Shown here: positions 34,811 to 47,065 of the stretch, one piece after another
How the letters are laid out: each line of letters starts with the position of its first letter
Numbering within the stretch: position 1 is the stretch's first letter
Assembly: GCF_001693485.1 (NCBI RefSeq)
Contig: NZ_MAXC01000011.1
Location: forward strand, 1-64,000
Reading direction: 5' to 3'
Source: Bradyrhizobium sp. LMTR 3
GTDB taxonomy: Bacteria; Pseudomonadota; Alphaproteobacteria; Rhizobiales; Xanthobacteraceae
Length of the DNA: 64,000 bases
The notes under the pieces: model-generated
The model's database searches: none
Told to the model about the DNA's origin: nothing
The model's input: only the letters and a program-made list of their open reading frames with translations
Program-made: the position numbers and the translations under genes

Positions 34811-35017
34811 TTGCGTACACATCGCAACAATATCGACCGTTATCGCCGTCTTCTTAAAACCAGGCTGACAGAGCTTGAACAGCAGTACATCGAAAAGCGG
34901 CTCTCCGAAGAACAGTCGGCTCTGGAACGACTCGCTGCCTCTACATTTCCGCTCACTTTCCAGGCCCCGGAACAACATTCTCACAGACCGGAGCCGCCGA
35001 TCACGTCGGCGGCCTGA
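34811..35017 (+). CDS. Small helical protein, possibly frameshifted at its start
   Basis: 68 codons from TTG 34811. The middle (NNIDRYRRLLKTRLTELEQQ, then YIEKRLSEEQSALERL) is a strongly amphipathic helical segment of a kind seen in many small rhizobial proteins. The TTG has no ribosome-binding site. A better start (ATG 34777, with AAGGG upstream) opens the neighbouring frame, MTKMIDEKLAP..., which stops after 26 codons. A one-base indel near 34808 would join the two. It is therefore either a short protein or a recent frameshift. Function unknown. Confidence 0.45.
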   Translation: MRTHRNNIDRYRRLLKTRLTELEQQYIEKRLSEEQSALERLAASTFPLTFQAPEQHSHRPEPPITSAA

Positions 35018-35098
35018 GATGTCCGTTGCGGCGCGCCGCTCGTCGTCCGCCCCGATCAGGGCCGGGAATATTCGGCGTGACCCAATGTTTGGTCTGAC

Positions 35099-35392
35099 AT
35101 GAAGGACGTGACCGTTACCAAGCGCCGCCGGAGCTGGGAATGGCGGGTAGCCGACGAGAGCGGCAGGCCGATCATGAGCGGCCGAGAACGCAGTCGGCCG
35201 GCCGCCCGCTATCAGGGCTACCGAACCTTGTTCATGCTGCTCGCCATCGGCCAAAGGCCGAATGAAATGCCGGCCCTGCGCTCGGGCCGCGATATCGGGC
35301 AAACGGTTGCGCGCGACCTGCCTCACCCGGTTGTGCGAACGGCGCGTTCGGCATCGACGGGACCGGGATCGGGCGGCTTCACGCCCGATTAG
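35099..35392 (+). CDS. Small protein of unknown function
   Basis: 97 codons from ATG 35099. The first half (MKDVTVTKRRRSWEWRVADE, then SGRERSRPAARYQGYRTLFMLLAIG) looks protein-like, with a basic start and a short hydrophobic helix. The last ~40 residues are Arg/Gly/Pro-rich and may not be selected. No strong ribosome-binding site is present. I do not recognise a family with certainty. It lies in a stretch of small, possibly decaying ORFs. Confidence 0.45.
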   Translation: MKDVTVTKRRRSWEWRVADESGRPIMSGRERSRPAARYQGYRTLFMLLAIGQRPNEMPALRSGRDIGQTVARDLPHPVVRTARSASTGPGSGGFTPD

Positions 35393-35408
35393 GCCTCCGA
35401 CCGCCGGC

Positions 35409-35645
35409 GTGACGGCGCGACCCAAGAATTTTGCCTATCTTGGAACTTTTCGAGCGATTTCCAATTCGATTTCTGCCGCGGACAGCGGTGCCGGATGCCA
35501 CCCTGAGCAGGTCGAGCAGGCCTCGTTCAAGGATGGTTTCTTGATCGTCGATCTCGTTCGCGAAGTGCCCGATGCGATGAAGCCGCGGCGCATCCCGATC
35601 GGCAACGCTGGCGCTTCCCACCAGATCGAGCAGAAGGCGGCTTAA
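35409..35645 (+). pseudogene. Remnant of an hsp20 gene (C-terminal part)
   Basis: The C-terminal ~45 codons read EQASFKDGFLIVDLVREVPD then AMKPRRIPI, which is the end of a class A rhizobial small heat-shock protein (final alpha-crystallin strands and the IxI-like tail). The rest of the domain is absent in this frame. A neighbouring frame around 35445-35480 (FSSDFQFDF) weakly resembles the preceding strand, suggesting frameshifts. No start or ribosome-binding site fits. An intact hsp20 lies 91 nt downstream, so this looks like a decayed tandem partner. Confidence 0.6.
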
Positions 35646-35736
35646 GTCGCTGCGGCAATACTGGCTAGGCGCGCGGATAACCGGCCGCGCGCGAGCCAAT
35701 GCAAGCAACATCAGCAATCCCTGTAAGGAGGACACT

Positions 35737-36237
35737 ATGGCTTTTCGTGATCTGATCCCCTGGTCGAGAAACCAGGAGCTCGCGACCGCGCGCGAGAGCT
35801 TCGATCCCTTCTTCACCCTGCACCGAGAGATGAATCGGCTATTCGATGACGTTTTCCGCGGCTTTGCGACGCCTACCCGTTTCGGCTCTCCGCTGATGGA
35901 AGGTCGCTTCGGATGGCCAAGCATCGAGCTCACCGAAACCGACAAGGAGTTGAAGGTCTCGGCTGAGTTGCCCGGCATGACGGAGAAAGACGTTCAGGTC
36001 GAGATCGCCAATGGCGTTCTGACGCTGCGCGGCGAGAAGAAATCCGAACGAACCGACAGTGGCGGAAAGTACTTCACCGAGCGCCATTACGGTGCGTTCG
36101 AGCGGCAGATCCCGCTCGATGGCGTCGTCGAGGACAAGGCTGAAGCCAAATTCCATGACGGCGTCTTGACCATCACGCTGCCGAAATCCGAACAAGCCCG
36201 TTCGGCCGTCAAGCGCATCCCCATCGTCAATCAGTGA
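35737..36237 (+). CDS. Small heat-shock protein, Hsp20 family
   Basis: 166 residues: an N-terminal arm (SFDPFFTLHREMNRLFDDVF), an alpha-crystallin domain (about 62-155; IELTETDKELKVSAELPGM, VLTLRGEKKSE, HDGVLTITLPKSE) and a C-terminal KRIPIV that provides the IxI/V motif for oligomerisation. It is an ATP-independent holdase chaperone. AAGGAGG precedes the ATG at ideal spacing. Rhizobial hsp20 genes often have ROSE RNA thermometers; I see no clear one here. Confidence 0.95.
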   Translation: MAFRDLIPWSRNQELATARESFDPFFTLHREMNRLFDDVFRGFATPTRFGSPLMEGRFGWPSIELTETDKELKVSAELPGMTEKDVQVEIANGVLTLRGEKKSERTDSGGKYFTERHYGAFERQIPLDGVVEDKAEAKFHDGVLTITLPKSEQARSAVKRIPIVNQ

Positions 36238-36292
36238 CGAGAATGGCGGCAAGGCAGTGCGCCGCATGAAAGGACCGATACTCAAAAAGCTC

Positions 36293-36365
36293 AGCGCCCG
36301 TCACGGTGTGACGAGCGCTGGCGTTATCAGGACCTTCATCGCGCCCCGGAGCGGTGCCCCGGGGC
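36293..36365. terminator. Two hairpins between convergent hsp20 and atpC
   Basis: AGCGCCCGTCAC...GTGACGAGCGCT (36293-36319) and GCCCCGG...CCGGGGC (36343-36365). Neither has a T run, so intrinsic termination is only a possibility. Confidence 0.4.
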
Positions 36366-36773
36366 TTAGTGCATAGCGGTGGCGTTGAGCTCGATCTGGA
36401 TGCTCTTGAAGTGGTCCAGCCGCTCGATGGCGTGATCGAGTTCGCCGCCTTCCTTCTCGGCTAGCTTGGCTTCCATCTCGGCAATGGTCTCGGCGAACTG
36501 CGCGCGGTCGACATCGGCCATCGAGGTAGCGACGTCGGCCAGCACGGTCAGTCCGTTTTCCGACATCTCGGCGAGCCCACCGAGCACGATGATCTTCTGA
36601 TGTGCGCCGCCTGACGTGACGGTCAGGATGCCCGGGCGGATCGCCGCCACGACCGGTGCGTGGCCGGCCAGCACGCCGAAATCGCCTTCCACGCCGGGAA
36701 CGTCAACCTGATCGACCTCGCCGGAGAAGGCGAGCTTTTCGGGCGAGACGAGATCGAAATGAAAGGTAGCCAT
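36366..36773 (-). CDS. atpC: ATP synthase epsilon subunit
   Basis: 135 residues. The N-terminal beta-sandwich is clear ([39 protein letters not shown]), followed by the helical hairpin ([19 protein letters not shown]) and a ~20-residue C-terminal tail. It is the central-stalk subunit of F1 that couples rotation and inhibits ATPase activity. It is the last gene of atpHAGDC, separated from atpD by 113 nt that hold an inverted repeat. Confidence 0.97.
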   Translation of the reverse strand: MATFHFDLVSPEKLAFSGEVDQVDVPGVEGDFGVLAGHAPVVAAIRPGILTVTSGGAHQKIIVLGGLAEMSENGLTVLADVATSMADVDRAQFAETIAEMEAKLAEKEGGELDHAIERLDHFKSIQIELNATAMH

Positions 36774-36794
36774 GGTCTTTCCGTTCTTTCCGCT

Positions 36795-36879
36795 GTCACC
36801 CGCGGGCTTGACCCGCGGGTCCATCAGACGAAAGTTTTTTGAGCCGATGGATTGCCGGGTCGAGCCCGGCAATGACGGC
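36795..36879. repeat. Inverted repeat inside the atp operon
   Basis: Two hairpins, ACCCGCGGGCTTGACCCGCGGGT and ATTGCCGGGTCGAGCCCGGCAAT, fill the atpD-atpC spacer. Confidence 0.75.
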
Positions 36880-36886
36880 TTCAAAC

Positions 36887-38383
<1,497 letters not shown>

Positions 38384-39262
38384 CTAGACCGCCTCGGCGC
38401 CGGAGATGATCTCGATCAACTCCTTGGTGATCTGGGCTTGACGGGTTCGGTTGTAGACCAGGGTTTGCTTGCGGATCATTTCGCCGGCGTTGCGGGTGGC
38501 GTTATCCATCGCGCTCATCTGCGCGCCGTAGAAAGAGGCGTTGTTTTCCAGGAGCGCGCGGAAGATCTGCACCGCAAGATTGCGCGGCAGCAGCCGCGCC
38601 AGAATCTCGTCTTCTTCCGGCTCATATTCGTAAGCGGTCGACGGACCGGCATTGGCGGCCGGCTCTTCGACCACCAACGGAATGACCTGCTGGGCGGTCG
38701 GGATCTGCGCGATGACGGACTTGAAGCGCGAATAGAACAGCGTGCAGACGTCAAACTCGCCGGCTTCGAACCGTGTCAGGATCTTCCTGGCGATATCCTC
38801 GGCGTTGACGAAGCCGAGCTGGCGAACCCCGCGCAGATCGACGTGCTCGACGATCTGCTTCTCGAAGGTGCGGCGGAGCTGGTCGTAGCCTTTGCGGCCG
38901 ACGCAGAAAATCTTGACGTCCTTGCCCTGGCTGATCAGGGAGAGCGCGCGCTCACGGACCAGACGCACGATCGCCGAATTGAACGCACCACACAGGCCGC
39001 GTTCGCCGGTGCAGACGAGCAGCAAATGCACCTGATCCCTGCCGGTGCCGGCCAACAGCGCCGGAGCGCCGGGCGAGCCGGCGGCAGCAGCGGCGATGTT
39101 GGAAATCACCGCATCCATCTTTTCGGCGTAAGGCCGGGCCGCTTCTGCGGCGCTCTGCGCGCGCCGCAGCTTCGACGCCGCGACCATTTGCATGGCCTTG
39201 GTGATCTTCTGCGTCGCCTTGGTCGAGGCGATGCGGACCCGCATGTCTTTAAGTGAAGCCAT
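38384..39262 (-). CDS. atpG: ATP synthase gamma subunit
   Basis: 292 residues. The N-terminal helix [20 protein letters not shown] with [17 protein letters not shown] and the C-terminal helix [34 protein letters not shown] form the rotating coiled coil. A Pro/Glu/Tyr-rich insertion at about 195-215 is an alphaproteobacterial feature. It is located between atpA and atpD. Confidence 0.99.
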   Translation of the reverse strand: MASLKDMRVRIASTKATQKITKAMQMVAASKLRRAQSAAEAARPYAEKMDAVISNIAAAAAGSPGAPALLAGTGRDQVHLLLVCTGERGLCGAFNSAIVRLVRERALSLISQGKDVKIFCVGRKGYDQLRRTFEKQIVEHVDLRGVRQLGFVNAEDIARKILTRFEAGEFDVCTLFYSRFKSVIAQIPTAQQVIPLVVEEPAANAGPSTAYEYEPEEDEILARLLPRNLAVQIFRALLENNASFYGAQMSAMDNATRNAGEMIRKQTLVYNRTRQAQITKELIEIISGAEAV

Positions 39263-39357
39263 TCTCAGTTCACCCCGGCGATCAGACCTCGAGGATCCGA
39301 CCGCAAGCCACTCTTTCGTCGGACCCGGCTAGGAGCCGGGCCGCAACGGCAAAATCG

Positions 39358-41447
<2,090 letters not shown>

Positions 41448-42090
41448 AGAGACGCTCTTTTCAGATGTCAAACTCGCAAGGGAAAAACCGTCGCCACGGG
41501 TAGCGGCGCCTAGCGATCCAAGCCCTTGGAATTCAAGCGGGACTTCGATTTTCGACCGGCACGAGAGGTGCCGGGATCGTTAAAATCGCGGCTTTGCTAA
41601 CATAGCAAGCGCGCAGGTGCAACATGACGGCCCATGCGGGCGATGCCTTGTCGCACGTCAATTTTCAGACCCGTCGAACGCAGCTTGATGAGGGTCAGCG
41701 CGCCGGCATTTTGACTCCGGCGGTTGCAGGCGATCTGAAGCCGTCCCCGACCAGCCGATTTGTTCCACCCGTATTTGCATGGCCGCTATGACCGATAACG
41801 TTCGGAACGAATCGGGCGGCTCGCCTCCATTTGATCATTACTTGCGCAAATCTTCACTCGATGTGTGATGACTGTATTGTTAAGTAATAACTAGTATTGA
41901 ATTGATTAAAAATCCATTAACGCGCAAGATTACGGAATATCGTTCGACGGTAACAAGATATGTAGGCCCGATACATTCCCGATTTACTGCCCAATTCACG
42001 CCTCATTGCCTCATCAAACGGCCTCCTGAAGTTGGGACGGGGGTTCCATTTGTCACGTATGTGGCAAATACTATCTGAGGGACTAGTTTA
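41448..42090. other. 643-bp divergent intergenic region (atp operon / rlpA)
   Basis: It holds the promoters of both the atp operon and the RlpA-like gene, but I cannot pin either. The part at 41850-41990 is strikingly AT-rich for this genome and includes TTAAGTAATAACTAGTATTG-like sequence. No gene or structured RNA was recognised. Confidence 0.55.
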
Positions 42091-42582
42091 ATGTTGCATA
42101 CGAATAATGTGATGCCGGGAACTCTAACCCGGTCGCGCACGGCGCTCGCCTTGATCGCCGCAACTCTCCTGGTCGGTGGCGCCGTCACCGAAGCTTCTGC
42201 AAAATCCAGGCACCATCGCCATCACCACCATCACGCCAGCAAGGCCAAGGCCGCCGGCAACTGGCTGGACGCCAATGCCTCGATCGGCTCCCAGAGCACC
42301 GGGCGCGGCTTCTCGGGAAAGGCCTCCTTTTACGGCAATGAATCCGGCAGCAAGACCGCCTCCGGACAGCGCTTCAATCAGAATGCCATGACCGCAGCCC
42401 ACCGCTCGCTGCCGTTCGGCACCAAGCTCCGCGTCACCCATCGTGGCCAGAGCGTGATCGTCACGATCAACGACCGTGGTCCCTTCATCAGGGGACGCGT
42501 GCTCGACCTGTCCAAGGGTGCTGCCCGGGCCATCGGCCTGACCGGCGCCGGCGTCGGCCACGTCACCGCCGAAGTCATCTAA
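42091..42582 (+). CDS. RlpA-like septal/peptidoglycan protein (DPBB domain) with His-rich segment
   Basis: 163 residues: signal peptide (about 13-37; ALALIAATLLVGGAVTEASA), then a His/Lys-rich stretch (KSRHHRHHHHHASKAKA, about 38-54), and a double-psi beta-barrel domain (about 72-160; GKASFYGNESGSKTASGQRF, AAHRSLPFGTKLRVTH, VTINDRGPFIRGRVLDLSKGAA). The conserved Asp in NDRGPF and the His in AAHRSLPFG match RlpA lytic transglycosylases. No SPOR domain is present, so septal targeting would need another route. A strong terminator follows. Confidence 0.93.
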   Translation: MLHTNNVMPGTLTRSRTALALIAATLLVGGAVTEASAKSRHHRHHHHHASKAKAAGNWLDANASIGSQSTGRGFSGKASFYGNESGSKTASGQRFNQNAMTAAHRSLPFGTKLRVTHRGQSVIVTINDRGPFIRGRVLDLSKGAARAIGLTGAGVGHVTAEVI

Positions 42583-42672
42583 AGCGCGCGATCGCGCGCC
42601 GTTTTCCGGTCCATCAGATCGCGTAAGCGTTGCGTTGCGTAACCGCCTGCGGAACTTTCCGCGGCAACAAAG

Positions 42673-42706
42673 GCCTGCCGTCGCAAATGACGGCAGGCTT
42701 TTTTGT
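42673..42706 (+). terminator. Rho-independent terminator after the RlpA-like gene
   Basis: GCCTGCCGTC and GACGGCAGGC arms around a 6-nt loop, followed by TTTTTT. Confidence 0.9.
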
Positions 42707-42718
42707 TTACCCTCTCGC

Positions 42719-42842
42719 GTCATTCCGGGGCGATGCGGAGCATCGAACTATGGTGCGCAGTTGCGCACCTGAGAATCTCGAGATTCCCCGATGCGCAATT
42801 GCGCATCTGGGGTCCGGTCCTTCGGACCATCCCGGAATGACA
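42719..42842. repeat. Intergenic repeat with nested hairpins
   Basis: The outer ends CGTCATTCCGGG and CCCGGAATGACA are inverted. Inside are GTGCGCAGTTGCGCAC, a TCTCGAGA core and GATGCGCAATTGCGCATC. It lies between the convergent rlpA-like and priA genes. Confidence 0.8.
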
Positions 42843-42846
42843 TTTC

Positions 42847-45057
42847 CTACAAAAAACTCTGCGGATCGACGTCGACTTCGAGTTTGAGATTGCCCTTGGT
42901 CTTCGGACCCGCAGCGAGCCACTCGCGCAAATATTCCGAGAGGTCGACGTTGCGCAGCGACTTCACCAGAATCCGGAACCGATAGCGGCCCTTGATCACC
43001 GCAAGCGGCGCTTCGGCAGGTCCCAGCACCTGGATGCGCTCGTCGATCGGCGCCACAGCGGCAAGGCGGCGCGCAAAGCCTTCCGCGGTCGGCCGGTCGC
43101 CTGCGGAAATGATCAGGCTGGCGAGCCGGCCGAACGGCGGATAGCCGGTGCGCTCGCGGGAGTCGATTTCGCTGGCGTAAAACGCCTCACGGTCATTAGC
43201 GACCAACGCCTTCATCACGGGATGTTCGGGCTGATGGGTCTGCAAGTAGCCGACGCCGCGTCCCTGATCGCGCCCCGCACGCCCGATCACCTGGTTCAGC
43301 AATTGGAATGTGCGCTCGGCAGCGCGCGGATCACCATTGCCGAGCCCCAAATCCGCATCGACCACGCCGACCAGATTGAGCCGCGGGAAATTATGGCCCT
43401 TCGCGACCAGTTGCGTGCCGATAATGATGTCGACGCGACCTTCGGCAATTTCATTCAACTCGCTGCGCATGGTCTCGATCGAGGTGATGAGATCGCTCGA
43501 CAGCACCATGGTGCGCGCTTCCGGAAACAGTGCAGCCGCCTCCTCCTGCAGCCGCTCCACGCCCGGACCGACCGCGACCAGCGACTCCTCAGCCTGGCAA
43601 TGCGGGCAGATATTCGGGCGCGGCATCGAGAAGCCGCAATGGTGGCAGACCAGCCGCTGGCGAAACCGGTGGTCCACCAGCCAGGCGTCGCAGATGGTGC
43701 AGGCAAAGCGATGGCCGCAGGCGCGGCATAGCGTCAGCGGCGCGTAGCCGCGGCGGTTCAGGAACAGCAGCGCCTGTTCGCGCTTCTCGATCGCGAACCG
43801 AATTTGCTCGGCGAGCGGCGGCGAGATGAAGCGGCCGCGCGGCGGCGGCGCGCGGCGCAGATCGATCGCCTCGATATGCGGCATGTGCTGGCCGCCGAAG
43901 CGCGACGGCAGCGCGACGCGCTGATAGCGCCCCTTGCGCGCGTTGACTTCGGTTTCGACCGACGGCGTCGCGGACGCCAGCACGATCGGGATCTTGGCGA
44001 TATGCGCGCGCACGACTGCCATATCGCGGGCATGGTAATGCGCGCCGTCATCCTGCTTGTAGGCCTGGTCGTGCTCCTCATCGACAATGATGAGACCCAG
44101 ATCCGCATAGGGCAGAAACAGCGCCGAGCGCGCGCCGACCACGACCGGCGCTTCACCCGCCGATATCGCCGCCCAATTGCGCTGCCGCGTGCGCGGCGTC
44201 AGTTCGGAGTGCCATTCCAGTGGACGCACGCCGAAACGCTGGGCGAACCGGTCGAGGAATTGCCCGGTCAACGCGATCTCCGGCATCAGGATCAGCGTCT
44301 GCTTGCCGCGCCGGACGACTTCCGCAATCGCCTCGAAATAGACTTCGGTCTTGCCCGATCCGGTGACGCCGTCGAGCAGCGCGACGTGGAACGTACCGTT
44401 GGCGGCGAGCGCGCGCATCATGTCCACCGCCGCGCGCTGCTGGTGGGAAAATTCCGGCTGCGCAAAGGACGGATCGGGCGCCGGCGGCGCCAGTGGCGGC
44501 GGCATCGCCTCGATGGCAAGGGTTCCCTCGTCAACGAGGCCGTCGACCACGCCCGAGCTGACGCCCGCCTCCCGCGCCGCATCCGACTTGCCGTGCAGCA
44601 GGCCGTCCGACAGCACCTCGATCAGCCGCCGCCGCGCTGGCGTCAGGCGCTGCGGCGCTGGGCCTACCAGCCGCACGCCGAGGCGCATCCGTTCGGGCCC
44701 GAGGTTTTCGCCCATCCGCAAAGCCATGCGCAGCACCATGCCGCGCGCGGACAGCGTGTAGTTGGCAACCCAATCGACCAGGCTGCGCAATTCCTCCTTC
44801 AGCGGCGGCACGTCGAGCTTTTCGCCGACATCCTTCAGGCGGTTGTGCAGGCGCGGATCGGGATTGGCGTTCTCCGCCCACACCACCGCCACTACACCGC
44901 GCGGCCCGAGCGGCACGCAGACGACATCGCCCGCCTTCAGCTCCATGCCGCGCGGCACGCGGTAGGAATAGTTCTGATTGAGCGCGACCGGCACCAGCAC
45001 GTCGACGACGCGGGTCGATGAGGCCGATGAGCTGGTTTGGCGGGTGGCGTGGTCCAT
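42847..45057 (-). CDS. priA: Primosomal replication helicase PriA
   Basis: 736 residues: an N-terminal DNA-binding domain (about 15-120), a superfamily 2 helicase core with Walker A DGVTGSGKTEVY and the DEEH box IIVDEEHDQAYKQ, then the zinc-binding insertion with cysteine pairs CRACG, CTICD, CHHCG and CPHCQ (about 440-480), and helicase motifs V-VI (IGTQLVAKGHNFPRL, QVIGRAGRDQGRG). It reloads the replisome at stalled forks. It is divergent from xerC, with only 87 nt between them. Confidence 0.98.
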   Translation of the reverse strand: MDHATRQTSSSASSTRVVDVLVPVALNQNYSYRVPRGMELKAGDVVCVPLGPRGVVAVVWAENANPDPRLHNRLKDVGEKLDVPPLKEELRSLVDWVANYTLSARGMVLRMALRMGENLGPERMRLGVRLVGPAPQRLTPARRRLIEVLSDGLLHGKSDAAREAGVSSGVVDGLVDEGTLAIEAMPPPLAPPAPDPSFAQPEFSHQQRAAVDMMRALAANGTFHVALLDGVTGSGKTEVYFEAIAEVVRRGKQTLILMPEIALTGQFLDRFAQRFGVRPLEWHSELTPRTRQRNWAAISAGEAPVVVGARSALFLPYADLGLIIVDEEHDQAYKQDDGAHYHARDMAVVRAHIAKIPIVLASATPSVETEVNARKGRYQRVALPSRFGGQHMPHIEAIDLRRAPPPRGRFISPPLAEQIRFAIEKREQALLFLNRRGYAPLTLCRACGHRFACTICDAWLVDHRFRQRLVCHHCGFSMPRPNICPHCQAEESLVAVGPGVERLQEEAAALFPEARTMVLSSDLITSIETMRSELNEIAEGRVDIIIGTQLVAKGHNFPRLNLVGVVDADLGLGNGDPRAAERTFQLLNQVIGRAGRDQGRGVGYLQTHQPEHPVMKALVANDREAFYASEIDSRERTGYPPFGRLASLIISAGDRPTAEGFARRLAAVAPIDERIQVLGPAEAPLAVIKGRYRFRILVKSLRNVDLSEYLREWLAAGPKTKGNLKLEVDVDPQSFL

Positions 45058-45144
45058 CAGGGGGAATCAGGCTTGAGGTATCCGGAGGGAAGCTAGCGCC
45101 GCTCCGCCCGGTTAGCGAACGGTAAACGAAAGAGGTGCGATATA

Positions 45145-46176
45145 ATGCGCTGGATCACCGTCTCCAAGACAAGCTCTCAAGACAAGCTCTCGAAGGCAAG
45201 GATGATGGCCAGGGAAGTTCCGGCACTGCAAGCGGTCGAGCTCGAATGCGCCGACGAGGGCCTCGCGCGGGAGATGACGCGCTGGCTGATGCATCTGCGC
45301 GCCGAACGGCGGCTGTCGCCAAAGACGCTCGAAGCCTACGCCCGCGACCTCCGCCAATGCCTCACCTTCCTTGCCGAACATTGGGGCGAGAAGGTCACGC
45401 TGAAACGATTTGCCGCGCTGGAAGCTACCGACGTCAGGGCTTTCATGGCGATGCGCCGTGCCGACGACATCGCCGGGCGCTCGCTGATGCGGGCACTCGC
45501 TGGCCTGCGTTCGTTCGGCCGCTACCTCGAACGGGAGGGCAAGGGCAAGGTCGGAGCTCTGTCCGCCATCCGCGCTCCCAAAATTGCAAAAAGCCTGCCG
45601 AAGCCGATCCAGATGGCCGCCGCCAAGCGCTTTGCCGATGCCGACGAGCGCGCCGGCGAGGACCGTGATCCCTGGATTCTCGCGCGCGACGCCGCGGTGA
45701 TGGCACTGCTCTATGGATCAGGCTTGCGCATCTCCGAAGCGCTGGGACTGAAGCGCCAGGATGTACCAAGACCCGGCGAAGGCGACGTCATTGTCGTCAC
45801 CGGCAAGGGCAACAAAACCCGCATGGTGCCGGTGCTGCAAAACGTGCTGGCGCTGATCGCCGATTACGTTGCGATATGCCCGCATTCATTGCCGCCGGCC
45901 GGCCCGATCTTCGTCGGCGCGCGCGGCGGGCCGCTTTCCCCACGCATCATCCAGCTCACGATGGAGCGGCTGCGCGGCGCGCTGGGGCTGCCCGACAGCG
46001 CCACCCCGCACGCGCTGCGGCATTCCTTTGCAACCCATCTGCTCAGCCGCGGCGGCGATCTGCGCGCGATCCAGGAACTGCTCGGCCACGCCTCGCTCTC
46101 GACCACGCAGATCTACACCGGGATCGACAGCGAGCGGCTCTTGGAAGTGTACCGCACCGCGCATCCGCGCGGATGA
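45145..46176 (+). CDS. xerC: Tyrosine recombinase XerC
   Basis: 343 residues: a SAM-like core-binding domain (about 40-135; MTRWLMHLRAERRLSPKTLEAY-ARDL) and a catalytic domain with GSGLRISEALGL (Arg I), VTGKGNKTRMVP (Lys), HALRHSFATHLLSRGG (His-x-x-Arg), LGHASLSTTQIYTGI (His and Tyr nucleophile). It resolves chromosome dimers at dif with XerD. It is a housekeeping recombinase and not evidence of an integrated element. The first ~25 residues may be spurious if a later start is used. Confidence 0.96.
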   Translation: MRWITVSKTSSQDKLSKARMMAREVPALQAVELECADEGLAREMTRWLMHLRAERRLSPKTLEAYARDLRQCLTFLAEHWGEKVTLKRFAALEATDVRAFMAMRRADDIAGRSLMRALAGLRSFGRYLEREGKGKVGALSAIRAPKIAKSLPKPIQMAAAKRFADADERAGEDRDPWILARDAAVMALLYGSGLRISEALGLKRQDVPRPGEGDVIVVTGKGNKTRMVPVLQNVLALIADYVAICPHSLPPAGPIFVGARGGPLSPRIIQLTMERLRGALGLPDSATPHALRHSFATHLLSRGGDLRAIQELLGHASLSTTQIYTGIDSERLLEVYRTAHPRG

Positions 46177-46294
46177 ATCTCAGCGCTCGGCGCCGACATA
46201 CTCCCGTCACATCGGTGGCTTCCTTAGCTGACCTCTTGCGCTCGCGTTGCGGTTCCGGCAATCGTGCGCGCGTCAACCGACAGGAGGGGAATAA

Positions 46295-46885
46295 GTGGGC
46301 GCACATGAAAGCATGGAGCATGCGGAGCATGCCGAGCACGCGTCGGGCTCGAACAAGAAGATCGCGTTGCTGATCGCCGTGATCGCCTTGTTTCTGGCGC
46401 TGTCGGAAACGCTGGGCAAGGGCGCGCAGACCGAGGCCATCAGCAAGAATGTCGAGGCTTCGAACCTCTGGGCGTTCTTCCAGGCCAAAAGCATTCGCCG
46501 CACCGTGGTGCAGGCAACCGCCGAACACGCCAAGCTCAGCATGGGGACCGTCGGCGACGATGCCGCCAAGGCGGCGCTGCAGAAACAGATCGACGACTGG
46601 AACAAGACTGCGCAGCGTTATCGCTCGGAACCGGAAACCGGCGAAGGTTCGGAAGAGTTGGCAAAACGCGCCAAGCACGCCGAGCACCAGCGCGATGAGG
46701 CCACCGCAAAATATCATCACTACGAAATCGCCTCCGCCGCCTTCCAGATCGGCATCGTGCTGGCGTCCGCCACCATCATCACCGGCATGATCGTGCTGGC
46801 CTGGGTCTCCGGCATATTGGCGATCGCCGGCATCGGCATCACCGCGCTCGGCCTCTACGCGCCGCATTTGCTGCATTTGCATTGA
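46295..46885 (+). CDS. DUF4337 membrane protein
   Basis: 196 residues: a His/Glu-rich N-terminus (HESMEHAEHAEHA), a first transmembrane helix (about 22-40; ALLIAVIALFLALSETLG), a soluble helical region with AKSIRRTVVQATAEHAKL, and two C-terminal helices (about 150-170 and 172-193). This matches DUF4337, a family of unknown function widespread in Proteobacteria. It starts at GTG 46295 after a strong AGGAGGGG. It ends next to an intergenic repeat. Confidence 0.88.
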   Translation: MGAHESMEHAEHAEHASGSNKKIALLIAVIALFLALSETLGKGAQTEAISKNVEASNLWAFFQAKSIRRTVVQATAEHAKLSMGTVGDDAAKAALQKQIDDWNKTAQRYRSEPETGEGSEELAKRAKHAEHQRDEATAKYHHYEIASAAFQIGIVLASATIITGMIVLAWVSGILAIAGIGITALGLYAPHLLHLH

Positions 46886-46890
46886 AGTTG

Positions 46891-47059
46891 TCATCACCCG
46901 CGAAAGCGGGTGATCCAGTACGCCGCGACCTCTCGGCTCAAGCACTACGGTCTCTGGAATACTGGATTGCCCGGTGCCGGCTACGCCAAGGCTTCGCCGG
47001 GGCTTGCTATGATTGGCTCGCCGAAGCTTTAGCGGAGGCGGCAAGCCGGGCAACGACAG
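46891..47059. repeat. Intergenic repeat, family C
   Basis: It begins TCACCCGCGAAAGCGGGTGA, then CCAGTACGCCG, a variable middle and a long inverted tail around GCTTCGCCGGGG. Related copies are at 51434-51550 and 59911-60008, all sharing the CCAGTACGCCG core. Confidence 0.8.
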
Positions 47060-47065
47060 TGGGGG

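Noticed and set aside
35650..35736. ROSE RNA thermometer before hsp20
   Set aside because: Expected for rhizobial hsp20 genes, but the leader shows no convincing anti-Shine-Dalgarno strand or conserved ROSE 3' hairpin next to AAGGAGG. A GC hairpin near 35670-35695 is not enough.
45145..46176. Phage or island integrase
   Set aside because: The sequence and the neighbours (priA divergent) fit the housekeeping recombinase XerC.
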